Origin: an uncultured Eubacteriales bacterium
Lineage (GTDB): Bacteria > Bacillota > Clostridia > Oscillospirales > CAG-272
Direction: 5' to 3'
NCBI GenBank assembly: GCA_934446485.1
Contig: CAKSEM010000104.1
Coordinates: forward strand, 1-5,507
Length of the DNA: 5,507 nt
The notes below the pieces were generated by a model. It did not search any database. It was not told where the DNA came from and worked only from the letters and a program-made list of their open reading frames with translations. Shown here in pieces: positions 1 through 5,483 of the stretch. Within the stretch, counting starts at the first letter, position 1, and every line of letters begins with the position of its first letter. The translations under genes and the position numbers were made by a program.

Positions 1-93
1 GGTGAATCTCCGATGTCTTTACGGCATATGCTTGAGACGGATAAATGCATCAGTACGGCGGATGCAGGATATAACGCAGCCTCCGCCGTGTGA
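1..93 (+). CDS. C-terminal end of an upstream gene, possibly a DUF47/PhoU-like phosphate transport regulator (partial)
   Basis: Reading from base 1, the frame is open for 30 codons and ends at TGA 91-93. The visible tail reads roughly ...LRHMLETDKCISTADAGYNAASAV. From family knowledge, DUF47 (TIGR00153, PhoU-like) proteins end in a helix with the pattern L-E-x-x-TDKC-x-x-x-AD, followed by hydrophobic and small residues; the TDKC...AD spacing here fits that pattern. DUF47 genes commonly sit directly before pit-type phosphate transporter genes, as here, and act as regulators or partners of the transporter. The gap to the preferred transporter start is 35 nt. A GTG at 90-92 overlaps this stop in a GTGA arrangement, which would allow translational coupling if that start were used. 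Only 30 residues are visible, so the family call is an inference from a short motif plus context. That some gene ends here is likelier than the identity of that gene. Confidence 0.45.
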   Translation, partial: GESPMSLRHMLETDKCISTADAGYNAASAV

Positions 94-112
94 AAAGTGC
101 ACTCTGTTCGTC

Positions 113-118
113 GGGAGG
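113..118 (+). promoter_or_regulatory. Ribosome binding site of the phosphate transporter gene
   Basis: GGGAGG lies 10 nt before the ATG at 129. It favours that ATG over the in-frame GTG at 90, which has no purine-rich site upstream and would add 13 residues that look unlike a signal or membrane segment. Confidence 0.7.
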
Positions 119-128
119 ATGCCGCCGG

Positions 129-1115
129 ATGATACCGAACTTTGCTTACGGCACGGTTTTGACCGCCGCCGTTCTCGGTGCGATATTCGTAAACGGAGCG
201 ACCGATGCTCCCGGCACCGTCGCGGGAGCCGTTGCAGGCGGAACACTTACCCGCCGCCGTGCCGCCGTAATATGTGCCATCTTCAATTTTGCCGGAATGG
301 CACTTTCATCGATACTTTACCCGAAGATCGGAAGGAGCATCGCCGAAATCGCCGCCGGGGATGCAGCGCCCGCCGCCTCGCTCGCCTCGGTCATAATATT
401 TGCCGCCGTCGCATGGCGCTTCGGAATACCTACCAGCGAAAGCCACGCTCTGATCGCGGCACTCGGCGGCGCTGCACTTTATTACAACGGTACACCTGGC
501 AGGGCATTTTTCGGGATCACCCTGAAGGGAACCGCTTCATGTGCGGCGGGATATGCTGCCGGATTCGCCGTGTGCCGTGTGCTGCGACACATCTCCGGCG
601 AAAGAGGCTCGGTATACCGTCGCACACATTCGCGCCGCAGCGGCACACACAGATCGCACATCATAGCCGCCGTGTGCGCCGCAGGCGCATCGGCCTGCCA
701 CGGTGCACAGGACGGGCAGAAGCTCACCTCTCTGCTCATACCGAAAAGCGGCGTGATTCCGCCGTCAGCCGTGTTCATACCGTCAGCCGTAATGGCGGCA
801 GGCTGCCTCGCAGGAGGCGGACGGATCATCGAACGTGTCGGCCGCGGCATTGCCGGTTCTCCCGACACCTTAGAGAGCACATCATCTGATGTGTCGTCCT
901 TCATCTGCACACTGATCGCATCTGCCGCTGGGATCCCGATAAGCACAACATACATGAAAACTTTCAGCATGCTCGGCGCTGCCGGCGCCGACGGACGGCG
1001 TCCGGATCGGGGCAAGCTATTGCCGATCATCATTGCTTGGGCAGCAACGTACCCCGTATGTATGCTCCTCTCATATGCACTCTGTGCCGGTGCTGAATAC
1101 TTTTTTCTCACATAA
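129..1115 (+). CDS. pit: PiT-family inorganic phosphate transporter (PHO4 family)
   Basis: A 328-residue integral membrane protein that probably imports inorganic phosphate by cation symport in the cytoplasmic membrane. The inverted-repeat layout of the PiT family is visible. The first half has the signature region NGATDAPG (residues 22-29) after a hydrophobic helix, then GIPTSESH (99-106). The second half has the matching HGAQDGQK (191-198), then GIPISTTY (268-275). Hydrophobic stretches surround these motifs, and an Arg-rich loop (about 159-176) separates the halves. The size fits the short clostridial PiT proteins, which are smaller than E. coli PitA. Several signature residues depart from the usual form: G at position 29 where family members usually have N, Q in GAQD in place of N, and Y275 where H is usual. 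The family assignment is firm; the substrate is inferred. It lies between a possible DUF47 gene and a SLOG gene, 23 nt before the latter, so co-transcription is likely. Confidence 0.88.
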   Translation: MIPNFAYGTVLTAAVLGAIFVNGATDAPGTVAGAVAGGTLTRRRAAVICAIFNFAGMALSSILYPKIGRSIAEIAAGDAAPAASLASVIIFAAVAWRFGIPTSESHALIAALGGAALYYNGTPGRAFFGITLKGTASCAAGYAAGFAVCRVLRHISGERGSVYRRTHSRRSGTHRSHIIAAVCAAGASACHGAQDGQKLTSLLIPKSGVIPPSAVFIPSAVMAAGCLAGGGRIIERVGRGIAGSPDTLESTSSDVSSFICTLIASAAGIPISTTYMKTFSMLGAAGADGRRPDRGKLLPIIIAWAATYPVCMLLSYALCAGAEYFFLT

Positions 1116-1119
1116 AGGA

Positions 1120-1125
1120 AAGGAG
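1120..1125 (+). promoter_or_regulatory. Ribosome binding site of the DUF1273/SLOG gene
   Basis: AAGGAG lies just after the transporter stop codon. The spacing to the GTG start at 1139 is 13 nt, longer than usual. There is no ATG, GTG or TTG in frame between the two, so the GTG is the only reasonable start that keeps the FFTGHR motif close to the N-terminus. Confidence 0.65.
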
Positions 1126-1138
1126 TCTCGATAACAAA

Positions 1139-1645
1139 GTGGATTACGCCAGAGATAGGACCTGTTTCTTTACAGGACACCGAACGATCCCGAAATATGA
1201 GTCCAAAAATCTGATAAACCGCGTAGATCGCGCCATTGATACATTGGCATCCGGCGGATATGAATACTTCGTGTGCGGCGGTGCCGTAGGCTTTGACACA
1301 CTCGCAGCCTGCCGCATCGTCGTCGCTAAGCGCCGTTATCCGGATATCGGGCTCATACTCGCGCTCCCATGCCGCGACCAGACGCTCAAATGGCGGCGCA
1401 CATATGATATTTCGCTCTACCAGCGCCTGAAGGGGTACGCCGCAGATATAATCTATGCATCCGATGTATACAGCAGCGACTGTATGCACGAACGCAACAG
1501 AATGATGGCAGACATGAGTTCTGTCTGCGTCGCATATTACAACGGCTCTCCGGGAGGCACCGCCTATACCGTCAAATACGCACGTGAGGTCGGCGTACGG
1601 GTGCTAAACGTATGGGGCGGGGTAAAATTTATGCCGGAGATCTGA
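1139..1645 (+). CDS. DUF1273 / YpsA-like SLOG-fold protein
   Basis: A 168-residue soluble protein of the DUF1273 family, part of the SLOG (SMF/DprA-LOG) Rossmann-like superfamily that is thought to bind nucleotides or nucleotide-derived ligands. Visible family marks in order: FFTGHR at residues 10-15 near the N-terminus; the glycine-rich CGGAVGFDTLAA (46-57), which in SLOG proteins forms the ligand-binding loop; LPCRDQ (76-81) with W85; the CMHERNRMMADMS segment (115-127); and GGTAYTVKYA (139-148) close to the C-terminus. The length is slightly below the roughly 180 residues of B. subtilis YpsA, and no extra domain is present. The start is GTG. The gene follows pit by 23 nt and has no promoter-like sequence of its own, so it is probably translated from the same message. 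The biochemical role is unknown; a ligand sensor or enzyme linked to phosphate or nucleotide status is only a guess from context. Confidence 0.87.
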   Translation: MDYARDRTCFFTGHRTIPKYESKNLINRVDRAIDTLASGGYEYFVCGGAVGFDTLAACRIVVAKRRYPDIGLILALPCRDQTLKWRRTYDISLYQRLKGYAADIIYASDVYSSDCMHERNRMMADMSSVCVAYYNGSPGGTAYTVKYAREVGVRVLNVWGGVKFMPEI

Positions 1646-1660
1646 AAAAAGCGCCGCAGA

Positions 1661-1691
1661 TGTAAAAAAATTCACAATTATAGGATATACT
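1661..1691 (+). promoter_or_regulatory. Probable promoter region of gpmI
   Basis: An AT-rich stretch between the SLOG stop and gpmI contains TATACT (1686-1691), five of six matches to the -10 consensus. The -35 is poor: the best fit is TGTAAA at 1661-1666 with a 19-nt spacer. A TTCACA at 1671-1676 lies only 9 nt from the -10, too close to be a normal -35. Transcription would start near 1698 and give a leader of about 45 nt. No terminator is evident after the SLOG gene, so read-through from upstream is also possible. Confidence 0.5.
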
Positions 1692-1708
1692 ATTAGACAG
1701 AAAAATTA

Positions 1709-1727
1709 CGGACGCAGCAATGCGCCG
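1709..1727 (+). promoter_or_regulatory. Leader hairpin with GNRA tetraloop before the gpmI ribosome binding site
   Basis: CGCA (1713-1716), loop GCAA (1717-1720) and TGCG (1721-1724) form a stem closed by a GNRA tetraloop. The outer CGG (1709-1711) pairs with CCG (1725-1727) around a single bulged A at 1712. The stem ends 4 nt before the GGAG of gpmI, so it could set message stability or ribosome access. Its existence is read from complementarity; its role is inference. Confidence 0.4.
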
Positions 1728-1731
1728 GAAC

Positions 1732-1735
1732 GGAG
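1732..1735 (+). promoter_or_regulatory. Ribosome binding site that fixes the gpmI start
   Basis: GGAG is 8 nt before the ATG at 1744. The earlier in-frame ATG at 1720 lies inside the leader hairpin and has no good Shine-Dalgarno sequence, so the 1744 start is preferred. Confidence 0.75.
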
Positions 1736-1743
1736 AAAATGAT

Positions 1744-3393
1744 ATGACCCTGACTGAACACATAGGTGCAAAGAAGAACAGACCCGTACTGACCATAGTT
1801 ATGGACGGAGTCGGGCTTGCCCCGGCGGGAGAGGCTAACGCAGTCGCTCTCGCGCGCACGCCGAACCTCGACCGACTCATGCGCGACTACCCGATGCTGA
1901 AGCTGAAGGCTCACGGCACCGCCGTCGGCCTCCCGACGGACGACGACATGGGCAATTCAGAGGTCGGACACAACGCACTCGGAAGCGGACAGGTCTTTGC
2001 GCAGGGCGCAAAGCTCGTCTCGCAGAGCATAGAGAGCGGGAAGATGTTTTCCTCAGATACATGGCATGAGCTGATCGGCAACGTAAAGCAGTCGAACGGA
2101 ACGCTCCACTTTATCGGACTCTTTTCCGACGGAAACGTGCACAGTCACATAGACCACCTGAAAGCTATGCTTGAACACGCAAAGTCCGATGGTGTCGCAC
2201 GCATTCGCATCCACATTCTCCTCGACGGGCGCGATGTCGGTGAAACATCGGCTCTCGATTATGTAAATCCCTTTGAAGATTATATCCGCTCACTCTCTGA
2301 CAGCGGATGTGACATCAAGATCGCCTCCGGCGGCGGACGCATGGTCATCACGATGGACCGCTATGAGGCAAACTGGAAGATGGTAGAGCTCGGCTGGAAG
2401 ACACACGTACTCGGTGAAGGCAGAATGTTCGCAAGCGCCGCGGAAGCGATCGAGACGTACCGCGCAGAGCTTGGTGTGATCGACCAGGACCTCCCTCCGT
2501 TCGTCATCGCGGAAGACGGAAAACCGGTAGGCACGATTACAGACGGCGACAGCGTCGTATTCTACAACTTCAGAGGCGACCGCGCCATTGAGATATCCCG
2601 CGCATTTGACGGTGGAGATGACTTCTGCGCATTCGACCGTAAGAGAGTTCCGAATGTCGTATTCGCAGGTATGCTTGAATACGACGGAGACCTCCACATT
2701 CCGAAGAAATACCTCGTCTCACCGCCGGAGATCACGAACACGATGGGCGAGTACCTTGCAGCGACCGGCATCAGCCAGTACGCTATCTCCGAAACGCAAA
2801 AGTTCGGTCACGTGACCTACTTCTGGAACGGAAACCGCAGCGGAAAGTTCTCTGAAGAGCTTGAGACCTACGTAGAGATTCCCTCAGACATCGTGCCGTT
2901 TGAGCAGCGCCCCTGGATGAAGTGCGCGGAAATCACCGACGCACTCATCGAAGCCCTCGAGAGCGGAAAATACGACTGCCTCAGGGTAAACTTCCCGAAC
3001 GGAGACATGGTCGGACACACAGGCAGCCTTGAAGCCACGGTCTGCTCAATGGAAGCTCTCGACCTCCAGCTCGGCCGCATTCTGAAGTGCGTAGACCGCG
3101 TCGGCGGGATAGCACTCATAACCGCAGACCACGGAAATGCCGACGAGATGGCGGAGACGGACAAAAAGACCGGTCTTCCGAAGCACAACGCCGACGGATC
3201 GCTGAAAGCTAAAACGAGCCATACACTGAACCGTGTGCCGTTCATCATCTACGACAATATCGCAGGTGACACCTACAGCGTCGCCGAAGATCAAGGGCAG
3301 TTCGGGCTCTCGGCAGTTGCCGCAACCGTTGTGAACCTGCTCGGCTACGACAAGCCCGAGATGTGGGATGACGGCATGATAGAGCTGAAATAA
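1744..3393 (+). CDS. gpmI: 2,3-bisphosphoglycerate-independent phosphoglycerate mutase, long form
   Basis: A 549-residue cytoplasmic enzyme that interconverts 3-phosphoglycerate and 2-phosphoglycerate in glycolysis and gluconeogenesis through a phosphoserine intermediate, using two divalent metal ions. It belongs to the alkaline phosphatase superfamily. Visible active-site elements: D21 in VMDGVG, nucleophile S72 in DMGNSEVGHN, H133 in SDGNVHS, D161-D164 in DGRD, R199 and R206 in GGGRMVITMDRY, R277 and R280 in NFRGDR, K353 in SETQKFGH, D421 and H425 in NFPNGDMVGHTG, D462 and H463 in TADHGN, and H493 in TSHTL. Nothing essential is missing. At 549 residues it is longer than typical bacterial GpmI (about 510). 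Several motifs (AHGTAVGLPTDDDMGNSE, GHVTYFWNGNRSG, NFPNGDMVGH) resemble the plant, nematode and trypanosomatid form rather than the common bacterial one, which has versions such as NYANPDMVGH. It appears to have its own promoter. Identification is very secure. Confidence 0.97.
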   Translation: MTLTEHIGAKKNRPVLTIVMDGVGLAPAGEANAVALARTPNLDRLMRDYPMLKLKAHGTAVGLPTDDDMGNSEVGHNALGSGQVFAQGAKLVSQSIESGKMFSSDTWHELIGNVKQSNGTLHFIGLFSDGNVHSHIDHLKAMLEHAKSDGVARIRIHILLDGRDVGETSALDYVNPFEDYIRSLSDSGCDIKIASGGGRMVITMDRYEANWKMVELGWKTHVLGEGRMFASAAEAIETYRAELGVIDQDLPPFVIAEDGKPVGTITDGDSVVFYNFRGDRAIEISRAFDGGDDFCAFDRKRVPNVVFAGMLEYDGDLHIPKKYLVSPPEITNTMGEYLAATGISQYAISETQKFGHVTYFWNGNRSGKFSEELETYVEIPSDIVPFEQRPWMKCAEITDALIEALESGKYDCLRVNFPNGDMVGHTGSLEATVCSMEALDLQLGRILKCVDRVGGIALITADHGNADEMAETDKKTGLPKHNADGSLKAKTSHTLNRVPFIIYDNIAGDTYSVAEDQGQFGLSAVAATVVNLLGYDKPEMWDDGMIELK

Positions 3394-3417
3394 CCTACAG
3401 ATAACCGAGTCTGCACG

Positions 3418-3475
3418 GGCACTCCTCAGACGGATGCAGCTTCCGCCCGAGGAGCGCCGGCAGGCTCATTTTTTT
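3418..3475 (+). terminator. Structured spacer with T-run: terminator or attenuator between gpmI and pgeF
   Basis: Two overlapping hairpins can be drawn. The large one pairs 3418-3427 with 3449-3458 (nine pairs and one A-C mismatch), with an inner CGGA/TCCG stem at 3431-3434 and 3442-3445. The smaller one pairs GAGC (3452-3455) with GCTC (3464-3467) and is followed by A and seven T residues (3469-3475), the layout of an intrinsic terminator, though the stem is short. Bases 3452-3458 are used by both, so the structures exclude each other. It may simply end the gpmI transcript, or it may act as an attenuator for pgeF, whose start is 50 nt beyond the T-run. Confidence 0.42.
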
Positions 3476-3512
3476 ACCGTCGAAAGATGTACGGACACGC
3501 TTCTTTCGGCAG

Positions 3513-3518
3513 AAAGGA
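3513..3518 (+). promoter_or_regulatory. Ribosome binding site that fixes the pgeF start
   Basis: AAAGGA lies 7 nt before the ATG at 3526. The in-frame ATG at 3487 has only a weak GAAAG before it and would add 13 residues not expected in this family. Confidence 0.7.
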
Positions 3519-3525
3519 CATCGCC

Positions 3526-4350
3526 ATGTTTTTCGATGACGGAATCATTTGCCGATCGACCCTCCTATGTGAGGTTCCCGGTGTATGCCATGCGTTTTCA
3601 ACGCGGCTCGGCGGAGTGAGCACCATTCCCCACACGCGGGAAATGAACATAGCGCCGGGGCACGGCGATCCCGACGGGACTGTGACGCAAAACATAGATA
3701 TTCTGACACGCGCCGCGTCCGGTGGGACGCTCTGTGCCGCAGATGCCGTTCTCACGCATCAGATACATTCGACCGATGTACGTGTGATCGGACGCGAAGA
3801 GCGCGGGGAGGGCGCATGCCGTGCCGCAGGAGCTGAATGCGACGGCTTTGCTACTGCCGAATACGGAGTCATGCCGATCGTGCGCACCGCCGATTGCGTG
3901 CCGATTCTTCTGGCAGGTCTTAGAGACGACGGCACGCCCGCCGTTGCCGCGCTCCATGCAGGATGGCGCGGCAGCGCTGCGGGCATCGCTGCCGCGGGTG
4001 TACGTGCGCTTGAAAAGCTCGGCGTTTCCCCTGCAGCCGTCACGGCTGCCGTCGGCGCACATATCGGTATGTGCTGCTTTGAGGTCGGTGAGGATATGCG
4101 CGATGTCGTGCGCGAACTGCGCGGTTCCCGATTCACAGAACGGTACATCTCCGAACGCAGCGGCAGGCTGTATGCAGATCTGTCAGGCATGAATCTTGAA
4201 TTTCTCTGCGACTGCGGAGTTATGCAAACGGACGTGTCCGATGAATGTACCGTCTGTCTTCCCGAAAAGTACCACTCACACCGACGCGGACACGGTCTGC
4301 GCGGTACTATGGGATCGTGCATCGCAATTATCGGAAGTGATCACCGATAA
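3526..4350 (+). CDS. pgeF: PgeF/YfiH (DUF152, LACC1-like) family protein
   Basis: A 274-residue cytoplasmic protein of the Cu-oxidase_4 / DUF152 family (TIGR00726). Members have been described as polyphenol oxidases, as purine nucleoside phosphorylases/adenosine deaminases (human LACC1/FAMIN relatives), and in E. coli as PgeF, which keeps wrong amino acids out of peptidoglycan precursors. The three conserved metal-site residues are present: H81 in HQIHS, C124 in RTADCVP and H144 in LHAGWRG. Other family marks are FSTRLGGVS (24-32), the GAHIGMCCFEVG segment, which matches the family's GPSIGPCCYEVG, and a C-terminal YHSHRRGHGLRGTMGS in which the Arg residues and final Gly match the usual SYRRDG-TGRMGS pattern. 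The length is normal for the family. The gene stands 132 nt after gpmI without a clear promoter in between, so expression may come from gpmI read-through past the structured spacer. Family certain; the exact in vivo reaction is not. Confidence 0.93.
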   Translation: MFFDDGIICRSTLLCEVPGVCHAFSTRLGGVSTIPHTREMNIAPGHGDPDGTVTQNIDILTRAASGGTLCAADAVLTHQIHSTDVRVIGREERGEGACRAAGAECDGFATAEYGVMPIVRTADCVPILLAGLRDDGTPAVAALHAGWRGSAAGIAAAGVRALEKLGVSPAAVTAAVGAHIGMCCFEVGEDMRDVVRELRGSRFTERYISERSGRLYADLSGMNLEFLCDCGVMQTDVSDECTVCLPEKYHSHRRGHGLRGTMGSCIAIIGSDHR

Positions 4351-4352
4351 TT
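4326..4352 (+). promoter_or_regulatory. Perfect 9-bp stem-loop across the pgeF stop codon
   Basis: AATTATCGG (4326-4334) and CCGATAATT (4344-4352) are exact reverse complements around a 9-nt loop, and the TAA stop lies inside the right arm. No T-run follows, so it is not a standard intrinsic terminator on this strand. It could stabilise the 3' end of the message, mark a processing site or bind a protein dimer. Confidence 0.35.
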
Positions 4353-4394
4353 CAGCCGGTCATCATCTAAAATAGGTATTCACGCCCCAAAGTG

Positions 4395-4426
4395 TTCAAA
4401 TATTATTTACATCTATATGCTATACT
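4395..4426 (+). promoter_or_regulatory. Probable extended -10 promoter of the ABC transporter operon
   Basis: TATACT at 4421-4426 is preceded by TGC, giving an extended -10 (TGNTATACT), in an AT-rich patch within otherwise GC-rich DNA. A possible -35, TTCAAA (4395-4400), is 20 nt away, longer than ideal, but an extended -10 can work with a poor -35. A TTTACA at 4406-4411 is 9 nt from the -10, the same arrangement as before gpmI. Transcription would begin near 4433, giving a leader of about 79 nt. Confidence 0.55.
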
Positions 4427-4434
4427 GATTGTGT

Positions 4435-4497
4435 TCGGCACTGACTCACGGTGCCTATGCACCTATGAAAAACATCCTCTGCACCCGAAGGTGCCGA
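4435..4497 (+). promoter_or_regulatory. Structured 5' leader with interchangeable GGTGC/GCACC arms before the ABC ATPase gene
   Basis: Five complementary arms fall between the predicted transcription start and the ribosome binding site: GGCAC (4437-4441), GGTGCC (4450-4455), GCACC (4459-4463), GCACC (4481-4485) and GGTGCC (4490-4495). They can form local hairpins, GGTGC-CTAT-GCACC (4450-4463) and GCACC-CGAA-GGTGC (4481-4494). Alternatively they can form a long pairing of TCGGCAC (4435-4441) with GTGCCGA (4491-4497). The last arm ends 4 nt before the TGGAGA that carries the ribosome binding site. I do not recognise a known riboswitch class. Pairings are read from sequence; a switching role is inference. 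Confidence 0.4.
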
Positions 4498-4515
4498 GAC
4501 TGGAGACACATATGA
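4465..4515 (+). CDS. Possible 16-residue leader peptide overlapping the ABC start
   Basis: ATG at 4465 opens a frame reading MKNILCTRRCRDWRHI and stops at TGA 4513-4515, which overlaps the ABC ATPase start (4512-4514) as ATGA, a typical coupling junction. It has no convincing ribosome binding site (only GGTG at 4450-4453), so it may be chance. If translated, ribosomes on it would disrupt the hairpin at 4481-4494 and deliver ribosomes to the ATPase start. Confidence 0.2.
   Translation: MKNILCTRRCRDWRHI
4502..4505 (+). promoter_or_regulatory. Ribosome binding site of the ABC ATPase gene
   Basis: GGAG is 6 nt of spacer plus one base before the ATG at 4512. The frame is open further upstream to a GTG at 4392, but that would run through the promoter, and the added 40 residues precede the normal MIEISNLYKNYG start of this family. 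Confidence 0.75.
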
Positions 4516-5459
4516 TTGAGATATCTAATCTGTACAAAAATTACGGAACGAAGCCCGCACTTGAAGGTATCAGCTTCAGCATCCGCGAGGGTGAGATCGT
4601 GGGCTTTCTCGGCCCTAACGGCGCAGGAAAGTCAACGACGCTCAATATCCTCACAGGGTATCTTTCCGCTACCTCAGGCAGGGCCTCTGTCGGAGGGATC
4701 GATGTGTTCGAGCACCCCGATGAGGCAAAGCGCCTGATCGGATTTCTGCCGGAGCAACCACCGCTCTACCCCGAAATGCGCGTGCGCGAGTACCTCACGT
4801 TCGTTTATGAGCTGAAGCGCTGCCGACTGAATATCAAAAAGCATCTCGAAGAAGTTATGCAGGTGACTAAAATATGGGATGTGCGCGACAGACTGATCGG
4901 CAGCCTCTCCAAGGGATACCGACAGCGAGTCGGCATAGCCGAGGCACTCGTGGGCGATCCGCCGGTCATGATCTTCGATGAGCCGACCGTCGGTCTCGAC
5001 CCCAAGCAGATCATCGAAATACGGAACCTTCTGCGCACACTCGGACGAAACCACACCGTGATCCTTTCGACACACATCCTCTCCGAGGTCCAGTCACTCT
5101 GCAGCCGTGTCATAATAATCAATGAAGGGCGTATAATCGCCGACGAAGCGACCGAAAACATCACCCGCGCCGCGGATGACGGCCGCGAGTATCGCGTTAA
5201 GATCTGCGGCCCGCAGCGCGAGGTCACGAATGCACTGCGTGCAATTAACGGTGTTATCTTCGTTGAAGCGACAGGCGAACGTGATGCGGACAGCATCTGC
5301 TACATCGTTCGCTCGGAGAACGGCGTGGATATAAGGAAGCCTCTATTCAATACACTTGCACGCGGCGGATGGGCACAGATCGGTCTGGAATCGGCAGGAA
5401 TGGAGCTCGAAGATGTCTTCGTCCGCCTCATGGATCGCGATTCGCATCGGCGTGCCTGA
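4512..5459 (+). CDS. ABC transporter ATP-binding protein, ABC-2 type (GldA-like)
   Basis: A 315-residue cytoplasmic ATPase that powers an ABC-2-type exporter. All nucleotide-binding motifs are intact: Walker A GPNGAGKST (residues 34-42), Q-loop Q82 in LPEQPPLYPEM, signature LSKGYRQ (132-138), Walker B VMIFDEP (152-158) with catalytic E157, D-loop GLDP (161-164) and switch H188 in LSTHIL. The stretch GYLSATSGRASVGGIDVFEHP and the LPEQPPLYPEMRVREYLTFV region are characteristic of the clostridial and Bacteroidetes GldA-like subgroup. About 95 residues follow the nucleotide-binding domain (221-315). They look like the C-terminal regulatory region common in ABC-2 ATPases and end in LEDVFVRLM. The substrate cannot be read from the ATPase. 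A new gene begins 39 nt downstream, probably the permease, so this is the first gene of an operon driven from the promoter near 4421. Confidence 0.95.
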   Translation: MIEISNLYKNYGTKPALEGISFSIREGEIVGFLGPNGAGKSTTLNILTGYLSATSGRASVGGIDVFEHPDEAKRLIGFLPEQPPLYPEMRVREYLTFVYELKRCRLNIKKHLEEVMQVTKIWDVRDRLIGSLSKGYRQRVGIAEALVGDPPVMIFDEPTVGLDPKQIIEIRNLLRTLGRNHTVILSTHILSEVQSLCSRVIIINEGRIIADEATENITRAADDGREYRVKICGPQREVTNALRAINGVIFVEATGERDADSICYIVRSENGVDIRKPLFNTLARGGWAQIGLESAGMELEDVFVRLMDRDSHRRA

Positions 5460-5483
5460 TAATTCCGGGATCTATCCGCTTTG

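Noticed and set aside
2..889. Long + strand open frame (about 295 residues) at the left end
   Set aside because: Its product is extremely Arg/Cys/His-rich with no domain pattern, and it overlaps pit in another frame; it is a shadow of GC-rich third positions.
482..1489. Long minus-strand open frame (335 residues) opposite pit and the SLOG gene
   Set aside because: It spans two well-supported + strand genes, shows no recognisable motif, and has no credible ribosome binding site or neighbour on its strand.
1640..1661. ATCTG/CAGAT inverted repeat after the SLOG stop codon
   Set aside because: Only five pairs with a 12-nt loop, followed by A residues rather than T on the + strand, so not a convincing terminator for the SLOG gene.
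3434..3619. Short + strand frame (61 residues) between gpmI and pgeF
   Set aside because: No ribosome binding site, it runs through the T-run and hairpins, and overlaps pgeF; composition does not look protein-like.
3759..4322. Minus-strand open frame (187 residues) opposite pgeF
   Set aside because: Low-complexity Ser/Pro/Arg/Ala composition and full overlap with a gene carrying all family motifs; treated as an antisense shadow.
4392..4511. Upstream extension of the ABC ATPase to a GTG at 4392
   Set aside because: The extension would be translated through the predicted promoter, lacks a ribosome binding site, and is absent from the normal family N-terminus.
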